DNA of 64,000 nucleotides from Petasospora fabianii (Eukaryota > Ascomycota > Saccharomycetes > Phaffomycetales > Wickerhamomycetaceae), in the NCBI GenBank assembly GCA_022641835.1, contig CP048718.1, positions 434,001-498,000 on the forward strand, written 5' to 3'. The translations under genes were made by a program, and so were the position numbers. Under the pieces are notes generated by a model. It searched no databases and was not told where the DNA came from. It saw only the letters and a list, made by a program, of their open reading frames with translations. Shown here piece after piece: positions 17,513 through 27,291 of the stretch. Every line of letters starts with the position of its first letter. Position 1 is the stretch's first letter.

Positions 17513-20419
17513 ATGAGACGCCATGATCGTCAAAAGCAACAAGTAACCAGCTCCGAAGCAATGGAGACTAAAGTCAAGAAGGAAAATACAGGGTCACTGG
17601 TCTTACCGGCTGACACTGTACCCAGTAATCCAGACGAGGAGCTTGAGGCCACTGCACCCAAGAATCATGGTAAGGTGTTTCTCTTCAAGGCACTCTGTGA
17701 TGACGTATTCCATCAACTCGAGCTAATCAATAGCTTGACGAACGAACAACTTCGTAATAGAGGGGTTGACAATAGAACGGACCTCAAATACAAGACGTTC
17801 CGCAACTTCTACCAATCTTGGAGGCAAAACGTGGGGAACAACATATATCCAACATGGCAACTCATATTCCCAGATAAGGACATTACAAGGACTTATGGAA
17901 TGGCCAAAGTGACAACATTGCATTACATCCTTGAGATTCTTAAAATCTCGAGAAAGACACAGACTTGGGAAGATGCACACGCTTGGGATCGAACCGATGC
18001 TGCAAAGGACAAGGGCCGTCTTGCCTTCATTGATAAGTGTATGGAGATCATCACTGCTCGTCGCAAGCTTTCCAAAGGCGGGGAACTCACAATTGATGAT
18101 GTTAATGACTTGTTGAGCAGGCTCAGTGATGCAAAGGGGAAGGAGGAACGTTTGGAGGTGCTTGAGATTGCAATGGAGAAAATGTCTGTGACGGAGTTAC
18201 GATACTTCTTGATTATCATCCTCAAGGAAAGTGTCACTTTCAAGTCTGAGGCTGCTGCCTTCTTTGAGTGGCATCCAAATGCAAGGGAGTATTATCAATA
18301 CGTTTTAAGTCTCAAGAAAGTGGCTTATAGGCTACATGACAAAAATGAGATTCCCGATGCTCAAGAGATGTCCATCACCTTGGGGAACCCGTTCCTCCCA
18401 CAGCTATCAGGAAGACCAAGACATAACTACTCTGCTGTTGCTCAGCAGATGCGAGGTGAATTTATCATAGAGGAGAAGATGGATGGTGAGAGACTCATCG
18501 TTCATTGGATGAATGGGGGAAACGACATCAAGTATTTCAGTCGAAAGGGTTCAGACTACACCTTCATGTACGGCCATTGCAAAAGTGAAGGCAGAATCTC
18601 CAACTACATCAACATCAAGGAGGGTGTACAAAATTGTATTCTCGATGCTGAGATTATCGCATATGACCCATTGACAAACAAGTTCCTACCATATGACGCT
18701 GTCAAAGGTGTCAGTGGAACAGTGAACTGGGAAGACAGTGACCCGAATGACCCAAGACCTTTCTTGATGGTGTTTGATGTTCTACTAGTGAACAATACCA
18801 ATTTGACAAAACGTTCCCTTCTCAAGAGAAAGAAAGTGTTGGATCAAATACTAATACCCACTGAGGGCCACGTTGAGATCATCCAGAAGAAGATCACAAA
18901 ATCGGCAGAAGATATCCAGAATGTTTTGAGAAGATGCATTGAATCTGGTTCCGAAGGTTTGGTCGTGAAGGGGACTCGATCTGTCTACACTGTGAACAGA
19001 CGTTCAGAGCAGTGGATCAAGATCAAACCAGAATATCTTCAAGAGTTTGGTGACAATCTTGACCTTGTTGTTATTGGAAGAGAGAAGGGATTGAAAGATG
19101 TCTATCACTGTGGGTTAAGGTCGACGGCTGGTGACACCTATGATGAGAATGGGGACATTGTTGCACATGACACCAAGTTCCTAAGTTTCTGCTCAATCGC
19201 TAATGGGTTCGATAAGGAAATGAGAATGAAGATTGATGAAGATACGAGGGGCAAATGGCACAATATGAAGAAAGAACTGCCCCCACCTCATCTCATACAA
19301 TTTAAATCCAAGAAGCCAGTGGAATGGATTGATCCAACCGAGTCTATTGTTCTAGAGGTCAAGGCAAGATCAGTCGACAGAAGATTCTCAAACAAGTACG
19401 CCGTTGATACTACGTTGTTAAATGCAGTTTGCAGAAAGCTGAGACCGGACAAGGATTGGAAAACTGCAGCTACTGTTGATTCTTATCTCGAACAGAAGAG
19501 GAATGCTCGAAATAGTGATCGTACACAGACTCTCATGATTGAGAAGAAAAGAAAGAAACTGATTCTCAAAAGACAGAGAGAAACACAGGATGAGGTGGAG
19601 TGGAACGATCCCAACACCATTGGCACCCAGTCGTCACTCTTCCAGGACTTCTTGTTTATGATCTTGAGCGACGTCTACTATCAAGGTCGGAGAGTACCAC
19701 AAGAGGAATTTCGGGAGCTTCTTCGCAGTCATGGTGCTAGGATTATCGAAAGTGAGAATTTAGCAGATGATCTAAAGACATTCAGGATCGTTACTTCCAA
19801 GAACACAGTGCAGGTGGTTGCTCTAAGAGGTAGTGGTTATGACATCTTGAGGACGTCTTGGATCTATGACTGCATCCGCATGAAGAGGATTGTGAAGATT
19901 GCACCGTCTCATCTGTTTTCATGCTCTGAAACAATGGTTCAAGCAGCTGCACGAAGGGTCGATGTTCTGGGCCACGTCTACGAGGATGATTATGACGAGT
20001 CCAGCTTGGAACAACTCCTGACTAACCTGAAGAACGTGGGCTACGTGAGTGGCCTGAGTTATGACTCCAGTGACATCGAACTGGAACAAACTCTTCAATC
20101 GGCCCTTCTCTTTGGAGGCTTGACCGTCTATATTGTTCACAGCGATGATGACTCGGACTATGACTTCCGCTACCTCAAGATGATGCTGGAAGGGTTTGGT
20201 GCCACTATTACCAATAGTTCATCCGATTGTAACCTGGTGGTTACTGTATCCGGCTCCAATGATGTGATGAAAAAGGTCAATAAGGTCCGTGAAGAACTTG
20301 CCAAACAGGCAGCAGCTATAGATGTTGGCTACCAGACTGTTCGATTAGTCAGTTCGAGCTGGGTGATAGACTCTGTCCAGAATGGCTACAAGATGGATGA
20401 GCAGGACTACTATGTATGA
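17513..20419 (+). CDS. DNL4: DNA ligase IV
   Basis: ATP-dependent ligase of non-homologous end joining, acting in the nucleus with Lif1/XRCC4. It is 968 residues; S. cerevisiae Dnl4 has 944. An N-terminal DNA-binding domain is followed by the adenylation motif EEKMDGERL, where the nucleophile is Lys322, then SRKGSDYTF, LDAEIIAYDP, SEGLVVKG and WIKIKPEY. An OB-fold follows, then tandem BRCT domains at about 710-805 and 870-968, which grip Lif1. The sequence between the BRCTs contains an acidic EDDYDESS segment. TSR3, BUD8-like and HAC1 lie upstream; TSR3 and DNL4 are neighbours in S. cerevisiae. Confidence 0.95.
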   Translation: MRRHDRQKQQVTSSEAMETKVKKENTGSLVLPADTVPSNPDEELEATAPKNHGKVFLFKALCDDVFHQLELINSLTNEQLRNRGVDNRTDLKYKTFRNFYQSWRQNVGNNIYPTWQLIFPDKDITRTYGMAKVTTLHYILEILKISRKTQTWEDAHAWDRTDAAKDKGRLAFIDKCMEIITARRKLSKGGELTIDDVNDLLSRLSDAKGKEERLEVLEIAMEKMSVTELRYFLIIILKESVTFKSEAAAFFEWHPNAREYYQYVLSLKKVAYRLHDKNEIPDAQEMSITLGNPFLPQLSGRPRHNYSAVAQQMRGEFIIEEKMDGERLIVHWMNGGNDIKYFSRKGSDYTFMYGHCKSEGRISNYINIKEGVQNCILDAEIIAYDPLTNKFLPYDAVKGVSGTVNWEDSDPNDPRPFLMVFDVLLVNNTNLTKRSLLKRKKVLDQILIPTEGHVEIIQKKITKSAEDIQNVLRRCIESGSEGLVVKGTRSVYTVNRRSEQWIKIKPEYLQEFGDNLDLVVIGREKGLKDVYHCGLRSTAGDTYDENGDIVAHDTKFLSFCSIANGFDKEMRMKIDEDTRGKWHNMKKELPPPHLIQFKSKKPVEWIDPTESIVLEVKARSVDRRFSNKYAVDTTLLNAVCRKLRPDKDWKTAATVDSYLEQKRNARNSDRTQTLMIEKKRKKLILKRQRETQDEVEWNDPNTIGTQSSLFQDFLFMILSDVYYQGRRVPQEEFRELLRSHGARIIESENLADDLKTFRIVTSKNTVQVVALRGSGYDILRTSWIYDCIRMKRIVKIAPSHLFSCSETMVQAAARRVDVLGHVYEDDYDESSLEQLLTNLKNVGYVSGLSYDSSDIELEQTLQSALLFGGLTVYIVHSDDDSDYDFRYLKMMLEGFGATITNSSSDCNLVVTVSGSNDVMKKVNKVREELAKQAAAIDVGYQTVRLVSSSWVIDSVQNGYKMDEQDYYV

Positions 20420-20569
20420 ACTAAAGATTATGCTACGAGAACAACGAACTTAATAATCAAGTAATGACATGACATGATGCAGTAATGAGTAAAGATGCAG
20501 TAAGATGTAGTTTGTAGGTCCAACAAAGTACACTATAATATGCGATACGGGTATGAGTTTTTGTAATCA

Positions 20570-23500
20570 TTAACGTTTGCGTCTCTTCTGGTTCTGAATG
20601 AAGATACTGGCTGGCCCCTTTGGTCTCTTTGGCTGGGCTGGACGAGGAGCAATAGTGCCAGAACTTGATGGCCTTGGTGGTAACTGACCGGAATTGGACT
20701 GATGTGGTGATGGATTGGCAGATGCTTGTGGTGGCAGAGATCCAGATCTCGAGGCAGTGGGGAAAGCTGATGGACCATTAGGGACAGATGATGGACGCAT
20801 CGATGACGAAGATGGGCCGGGTGGAGGTGGTACCCGAGACGGAGCGTGAGATGGGGCCCTAGTGTCTCTAATAGGCGCTGGAGCAGCTGGATGAATGGCT
20901 GTGTTGGCGACAGGTCCAGATGAAATGATTTGAGAAGCAGTCGGTGGCTTGGATGACGAAGCTGATGAAGAGACAGGGCCGTTGAACTTAGACGACTGTG
21001 GGTTTCCAGGCCCTGATGGTTTGGAATTGGTATCAGCTACTGCATTTCTCCCTTGTGTTGATAGCTCAGCCACAGGAGCCGGTTCATACGCATCATCATG
21101 ATCTCCTTCCAGAGAAGTTTGCGAGACATTCGGTGGAGGAAGTGTACCAGACTTGCTTGGCTGATGAGATGCTGTTGTTGAGGAGGTTGAAGCAACACTC
21201 TCGGGAGCGTTTGAATTCTTGTGCTTACCCTTTGCCCGCTTCTGTTTCTTGCCATCAGGTTGAGAAGTGCCATCTCTGACAGATCTTGACACATATCCCG
21301 TGCGTGGCACAGGTGCTACTCCAGAAGAAGCTGTCTTTTGCGTAGAGGAAGCATTACCAACAGCTGACTTTGTAAATCCCATCTTGGCCTCAACAAGACA
21401 GTTTCTCTCCTTGGCATCGGTGATCAAGTCTCTCCAAAGCTCATTCTTCACCAAAGATTCTTGATGACCAAGGATCCAAAGCGAAGATTTCGGTCTGGTC
21501 AAGGCAACGTTCATACGACGGAAGTCTCTCAAGAAACCGACGCCGCGGCTGGATGGGTCTGCTCTAACACATGACATGATGATAATTTCCTTTTCCTGAC
21601 CTTGGAAACCGTCAATGGTGTTGAATGTTATCTCATTTAGGATAGCCTTACCCCACTCTCGTATAAATCTGTTACGCAAGAGACTGTTTTGTTCCTTATA
21701 AGGAGTGATGATACCAATCTTGTTCTTAAAATCAAGCTTACCAAACTCATCAACAAGCTTATGGACCAATTCAAGAGCAATATCGACCTCCGTCTCATTG
21801 ACAAACGAGAAAGTCTTTTTGTTTTGGGACTGTTTACCTTCAGTAATGTCATAGAAACGATAAGGTGGAAAGAAGGCATTCTTGTGCCATGGCCTTGTCG
21901 TCAGAGCATCATTTTGAGGACCATCCAACAACTCGCTGTTATAAAACTTTTTCGATGGGAACTTGGAGATAGCGGAATTCATACGGTACTGGACATTCAA
22001 CAAGAGTGGTTTGGTGTTCTTGGCCATTCTGACAAACAAACTCTGATCGTAATTGGAGTTAGAAGCTGCACCTGACAACACCGTTGGTGGCAACTGGTTT
22101 GGGTCACCAACCATGATACAACGGCTGCAACCATATCTCAAAGGAATGACGGCAGATAACTCAGTACATTGACAGGCTTCATCAATGATAACCGAGTCAA
22201 ATTTGATACCCAAGTTGGCGACCATATCATGTGCAGATCCAGAAAGTGTGGAACAGATGATCTCGGCTTCACCCAGAATCTTGGCCTGATAATTTCTTCT
22301 TGTCAGCTCTCTTGTTCTGTAGGCAGAATTTTGTTTCTCTCTCTCCTCATCTAACTTCTTCTTGACACCATTTATTTTAGAGGTCAACTCTCTCTTTTTC
22401 TTGTATACCTCGTCACCGGCTGGCTTCTTTTCATCAGCGGTTAGCGCCTTGCACTTGTCAAGTTCAGACTTTAAGCCATCAAGCTCTTTGAAGAGATCGT
22501 CCTTGTTATCTGTAACAGTAGTTGACTTCCCGAGTTGGGCATCGACCAGCTCTTCCAAAGTAACATCCTTCACTGCAGTGTTAACGGCATCTGAGCGACC
22601 AAGACGGACCAACTTAGGTGTGTAGAGCTCTCCCTTAGCATTTCTGATACCGCTCTTCATACGCAGAACAAGTTCATCAACAGCAGCGTTACTCGGAGCA
22701 CAAACCAGAACCTTTCGATTCTTCGGGATACTCGCCGCCGTGGGCTGTGCTTGTGGAACAACAATGGCGTTAGATGCACGGAATGTAGACAACATGTAAC
22801 CAATAACACCGAGAATGGTCTTAGTCTTACCAGTACCTGGCGGACCTTGAATCAGCGAGAAACCTTCAGTACCAACCGAGATCCCGATTGCGTTAGCCTG
22901 AGACTCATTGACATCATAGTTGGTCAAAATCCCCTTGATGTCATCCTCATGGATAACTGCTGGTGGGTTTGGCTGAGCTTTCAAGATCTGATCGGCCAAG
23001 TTATAGTACTTCAGCCCGAACAAGGACGAGTACTCTCTCTCAATTGTGGTCATCTGCATGACACGCATCAGCATGATCGGCATCTGTGGAGAGAGCCACT
23101 GCAAAGATGCGGAACGTGTGACTCTCAACGTGATATCAGCCCTATCACCCTTGAGGAACTTAATCTCATGAATTTTAGCAAAGCAAGTCAATTTGCACGA
23201 CTTGAACATCTTCGCCGTCGGTTCCTCGACAACCTTCTCAGCAAGTGCCAGAACAACCAAGTCAGACTCAGTAAATCCCTTAGTGGCTACCTCTTTCTTA
23301 GACATCGAAAAGAACACGTCAAAGAAGTCATTGACGGAGCTCTTAGAACCAATGCTGATATTTATCGGCTTGAACTCTTCCCTCTGCCTTGCGGAGCAGA
23401 TAGCCTGCCAGCATTCAACCAAAAGCAACGGCTCGTACACCTTCTGATAGTCCTCAGCAGTCTCAAATTTATCAGGAACTTCCTTCAAAGTGGTCATGTT

Positions 23501-26500
23501 TGGGTCTGGGTACTCGCTATCACGGTCAAACGACCATTTTAATATGGTGTTGTAGAGCGGCTTAAGGTCAACATTGAGTCTCAGTCTGCTGTTGATTTCC
23601 TCTCTCTTGGTCTCGCTGACCGTCTTCTTCTTGGTTTTCGACCATTCTTGGAGACGTTTTACCTTAGGTTTTGAGATATCGAACAAGGAACGCAAGTCAC
23701 CGGTATCAGAGTCATCAGAATCAGCATCAGAGTCATCACTATCACCGCTCTTTGATAGAACTGGTTTGCCGGTTCTTGGAATACCCAGACTCTGTGCTTT
23801 CTTCTCAGCAGCCTCAAGTTTCGCCTTCTCCTTCTCAGCAGCGATCTTTTTACTCTTCTCAAGTCTCTCTTGTAAGCTACCTTTCTCTTTCAGCTTCAGT
23901 CTTGACAGCTCCAATGCAGACAATGGCATATTACGCTTGTTGGCTGCTGGAACAGGTGGTGCTCTTTTCTCTAGACTTCCGAAATTGTCAATCTTCATTT
24001 GAATTCTTGGACGAGCAGTAGCAGTTGGGTCTGGTGTGCTTAATCTGGAAGCAGCGACGTTAGAAGTGGAGACTTTTGGAGTCCCCGATCTGGAAGAGGA
24101 TGCACTTTCCTTTGCACTGAGCTTGGCCAGCCTGTGTGCCTCGGAGTCCTTGACTATTTTGTCGACAATCTCAGCATCAAAGATACGAGCCCTCTCCAAT
24201 ATATCCTCAGTTTGGGACTGAGAAAGCTTATTGTTGAAGCCCTTGGCCCTAGAACCGTAGCGAGCCAGCAACTCGATCAATCTTGGCTCCAATCTGTAAT
24301 CCAACTCCGTAGCCAAGTCAATAGTGGACGAGATCAATTTAACACAAGATGAGAGCAGGGCAGGATCACTCAGTCTTAACCAGACAAGCATGTGATGGAA
24401 TGTGTTAGTGATCTCGTTGAACACAGTAAGTGAGTCGCCATCCTCGAAGACATCTTTAATGGTCTTGAAGCAGCCAAGAACTGCATGTGAGAGTTCCAGT
24501 GTATCTCTAGTAAAGTCGACCAGGTCGGTATAAGTGTCAGCCCAGTTGATTGTCTTCTCGTAGATTAAGTCCAAGAACTTCCAACACTTCTTCCAAAAGA
24601 CAACCAGTAGCTTTCTGGTGTTAGACGTGAATGTGTGATGATCAGCAAACAAGCCATCCACAGGACTGTTCAATGCCTGTACAACATCGATAAGTACTTT
24701 GACTGCACGTGGACATGGCTCGTAGAACTCGATAAAGATCAAATTGCTCAAATTCTCGTTGATGGCCTGTATACCAGACTCGAGACTGTTCTCCAATAAG
24801 GCGTGAACACCTTCCATTCTTCCTGCAGCATCGAAAGTCTCGTACAAAATATCAACAGCAGATTGGTAGACGGACTCCTCTGGCGAAAAAACACAAGCCC
24901 AGTAGCCCTTCAGACTCTTAGCATTCGAGAGCATCATTCTCATGTTTTTGGGATCAACATCACCAAGCTTCTCAAAGAAGCGAGAGAGATACTTGAAGAA
25001 CTCATTGACTTCTCTCTGCTGAGGAGGAGTACCGACACCCGGCAAGATCGTAGAAACACTATCCAGAGAGCACAAAACCTGGAAGGAGAGCTCCAAATGG
25101 CGTGCCAAATCCTGACTCACAATTCCGTGGATCAAAGAAGGAGCAAATCTCAATGTAGAGGGACGCTTGCCCTTGTGAATGTCGTAGCTATTTTGAGCAA
25201 ATGTCAAGACGTCAAATCTCAAAGCCTTAGAGATAACGTCAGTCGCAGCGTTACCAATTTCAGCATTCTTCTGTTTCTCCTCTTGCGGGTAGAAGATAGC
25301 ATGGTAAACGGCGTAGTCAAAGAATCTAACAAGTTTCGTGTTCACAATGACTCTGGTATCACTTCTAGCCAAAAGGTCAGTAATCAAGGTAGAGCTGTAG
25401 AGCTGACTTGGAATAATCAAAGCTCCTGAAATGAGCTCGCAAGCTTTCAAGAAGATGGTTGCCTTGACATCCAGTGGAATACTGGACTGGCTCTCAACAA
25501 AAGCAATGAACTGCAAAGCAATGGTCTCAATTGACTTGAGTTTCTGAGAAGTTCCCAATGTAGACAAGAATGGGTCGATCCACGTTACCATATCTGCTAC
25601 TCTGGCCTCGGCGTTCAATTCACCTGCAACTGGTACTGTGTTCTTCAATATGCAAAGGTTCTTGACTAAGTTCGGATTGCGAATAATACTGCCCATAATA
25701 TTCTGGAAAGTGAACTCGCCAATCTGATTCCAGAAGTCAGCTCCCACACGGGAAAAGAGCAATGAGAGAACTCTAAGAGTGAAGGGGAGAGAAACATCTG
25801 GGTATGACATAATATCGTCTCTTAAGAGGTGGATAAAGTTCAATGTGAGAGAATCCTTATCGTCATCTTCACTGAGATCAACAGGTCTGGAAGTACCAAA
25901 GAGTGCCAGTTTGTCAACAAGTGCGGATGAATCAAGAAGCTTAAGGAATGGATACATACCACGGTAGAACTTCTCACGAGAAGCATCATCATTAGTGCTG
26001 GTAAAGTCTGTTTGAACCGAGCGAACCTGATATTCAAATTCCTCCATGATATCTAAGTGAATCTGGTTTCCCTGGAGTAGTTGCTCTGGGTTGTAGAGTT
26101 GTTCAAGGGTCTTGAAAGCCCATCTCTTCTGGATTGGTGTACCTTCGAATGCAAGGAAAATGTGACCAGCTGCCAATGAGACCGGAGTTGATGTGAATGG
26201 ATGCTCACGCTTCAGCAGAAGGAGATGTACTTGATCGAAAAGTGATCTCAATTCTGAGTTCAAACGAAGCATGTGAGGCGCACAAAGACACTCAACAGTA
26301 CTTTTCAATAAATCTGTGGGTACGGGTGAATGTTTATCCGTCAGTTGAGAAGATTCGAAGGAGGCTAGTTGACTTTTTATTCTAATGACGAGACGCTTTG
26401 CCTCCCAAGTCAAGATCATCTCAGAGAAGCGCTCGACACTCGCATGATGAACATGTCTTTCTGTGATGAAGATCTCTTTCAACTTTACTCTGCCTCTATG

Positions 26501-26809
26501 GAGCAGAACAATGCACTTGGAGCACTCGTTGATGGCGTTGGCGATCTTGTCCTTGTACCATGCCAATGCATCATTGCCATCTTCTGGAAAGGAGAACAAG
26601 ATGAGAGCATGCACACTCGCGGGATACATTGACTTGTTGCAGAATAAATGAGGTTCCTCACTGTGTGTGTGTATGAAGTTCACAACAGCTTGGATACCTT
26701 CTTGTTGCAAAATGTCATCGGTTGGGTTTTCGTTGGACCTCTTGATAAGATCAGTCAGCTCTTTGATCTCTCTCGCGTCAAAAGCAGCAGAAGTGGCATC
26801 TTCCGCCAT
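20570..26809 (-). CDS. SEN1: Sen1, RNA/DNA helicase of transcription termination
   Basis: Superfamily 1 helicase of the Nrd1-Nab3-Sen1 complex; it ends non-coding transcription and removes R-loops (human senataxin). It is 2079 residues in one exon. The N-terminal helical domain (about 1-900) is followed by a Ser/acidic linker. The helicase core has Walker A QGPPGTGKTKTIL near residue 1320, DEACQCTELS near 1540, GDPNQLPPTV, QYRM and the TIDGFQGQEKEIIIMSCVRA and NVALTRPK motifs. The C-terminal 250 residues are Pro/Ser-rich with basic patches, consistent with nuclear import and Glc7 or Nab3 contact, and end in KRRKR. CRN1 is divergent next door, the same neighbour as in S. cerevisiae. Confidence 0.95.
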   Translation of the reverse strand: MAEDATSAAFDAREIKELTDLIKRSNENPTDDILQQEGIQAVVNFIHTHSEEPHLFCNKSMYPASVHALILFSFPEDGNDALAWYKDKIANAINECSKCIVLLHRGRVKLKEIFITERHVHHASVERFSEMILTWEAKRLVIRIKSQLASFESSQLTDKHSPVPTDLLKSTVECLCAPHMLRLNSELRSLFDQVHLLLLKREHPFTSTPVSLAAGHIFLAFEGTPIQKRWAFKTLEQLYNPEQLLQGNQIHLDIMEEFEYQVRSVQTDFTSTNDDASREKFYRGMYPFLKLLDSSALVDKLALFGTSRPVDLSEDDDKDSLTLNFIHLLRDDIMSYPDVSLPFTLRVLSLLFSRVGADFWNQIGEFTFQNIMGSIIRNPNLVKNLCILKNTVPVAGELNAEARVADMVTWIDPFLSTLGTSQKLKSIETIALQFIAFVESQSSIPLDVKATIFLKACELISGALIIPSQLYSSTLITDLLARSDTRVIVNTKLVRFFDYAVYHAIFYPQEEKQKNAEIGNAATDVISKALRFDVLTFAQNSYDIHKGKRPSTLRFAPSLIHGIVSQDLARHLELSFQVLCSLDSVSTILPGVGTPPQQREVNEFFKYLSRFFEKLGDVDPKNMRMMLSNAKSLKGYWACVFSPEESVYQSAVDILYETFDAAGRMEGVHALLENSLESGIQAINENLSNLIFIEFYEPCPRAVKVLIDVVQALNSPVDGLFADHHTFTSNTRKLLVVFWKKCWKFLDLIYEKTINWADTYTDLVDFTRDTLELSHAVLGCFKTIKDVFEDGDSLTVFNEITNTFHHMLVWLRLSDPALLSSCVKLISSTIDLATELDYRLEPRLIELLARYGSRAKGFNNKLSQSQTEDILERARIFDAEIVDKIVKDSEAHRLAKLSAKESASSSRSGTPKVSTSNVAASRLSTPDPTATARPRIQMKIDNFGSLEKRAPPVPAANKRNMPLSALELSRLKLKEKGSLQERLEKSKKIAAEKEKAKLEAAEKKAQSLGIPRTGKPVLSKSGDSDDSDADSDDSDTGDLRSLFDISKPKVKRLQEWSKTKKKTVSETKREEINSRLRLNVDLKPLYNTILKWSFDRDSEYPDPNMTTLKEVPDKFETAEDYQKVYEPLLLVECWQAICSARQREEFKPINISIGSKSSVNDFFDVFFSMSKKEVATKGFTESDLVVLALAEKVVEEPTAKMFKSCKLTCFAKIHEIKFLKGDRADITLRVTRSASLQWLSPQMPIMLMRVMQMTTIEREYSSLFGLKYYNLADQILKAQPNPPAVIHEDDIKGILTNYDVNESQANAIGISVGTEGFSLIQGPPGTGKTKTILGVIGYMLSTFRASNAIVVPQAQPTAASIPKNRKVLVCAPSNAAVDELVLRMKSGIRNAKGELYTPKLVRLGRSDAVNTAVKDVTLEELVDAQLGKSTTVTDNKDDLFKELDGLKSELDKCKALTADEKKPAGDEVYKKKRELTSKINGVKKKLDEEREKQNSAYRTRELTRRNYQAKILGEAEIICSTLSGSAHDMVANLGIKFDSVIIDEACQCTELSAVIPLRYGCSRCIMVGDPNQLPPTVLSGAASNSNYDQSLFVRMAKNTKPLLLNVQYRMNSAISKFPSKKFYNSELLDGPQNDALTTRPWHKNAFFPPYRFYDITEGKQSQNKKTFSFVNETEVDIALELVHKLVDEFGKLDFKNKIGIITPYKEQNSLLRNRFIREWGKAILNEITFNTIDGFQGQEKEIIIMSCVRADPSSRGVGFLRDFRRMNVALTRPKSSLWILGHQESLVKNELWRDLITDAKERNCLVEAKMGFTKSAVGNASSTQKTASSGVAPVPRTGYVSRSVRDGTSQPDGKKQKRAKGKHKNSNAPESVASTSSTTASHQPSKSGTLPPPNVSQTSLEGDHDDAYEPAPVAELSTQGRNAVADTNSKPSGPGNPQSSKFNGPVSSSASSSKPPTASQIISSGPVANTAIHPAAPAPIRDTRAPSHAPSRVPPPPGPSSSSMRPSSVPNGPSAFPTASRSGSLPPQASANPSPHQSNSGQLPPRPSSSGTIAPRPAQPKRPKGPASIFIQNQKRRKR

Positions 26810-27291
26810 TATGATTGATGATATAAATATAACAGGTGCTGACCTACAACAGGCTCATGGAAACAGCCCTGAATGTGTCAGACGTGTGTGAAGACTATCG
26901 AGAGCGATGAGTTCAGTGCGACGCGTCTGAAAAGTGTAGCGGGGTAGGTGTCTCTCTGCTCTTAATGTCAATCTCGTTGGCTGAGGGGTACACTAAATGT
27001 TCCTGTATCCAACCGAGGGAACTAGAGGGCTGGATCACCGAGTCGCTGTGGATAAAGAAGTAATAGTGTTAACTCGTAGTGTGGTACCCAAGCAGGTTTG
27101 AACGCGTTTTTCGCCATCAAACAAGTTCGCGGAAAGGGCCCAGGGCTCCAAACCATTTTAGGTGTGGAATTTCTAGGTTTCGAGACCGATAAACACACAG
27201 GTCAAACAATTATCACCTAGTTTCGCAGTTCTTTACCCTTCCAAACAGACGCACTCCATCCTTAAACTAGCCATTGGAGAATTGCTCGAAG
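26810..27291. promoter_or_regulatory. Divergent SEN1/CRN1 promoter
   Basis: This 482-bp region has two ACGCGT (MCB-type) hexamers at 26921-26926 and 27102-27107 and a TTCGCGGAA at 27125. A third ACGCGT lies in CRN1 intron 1 (27326-27331). MCB sites usually mark G1/S genes; here their role is unknown. Confidence 0.45.
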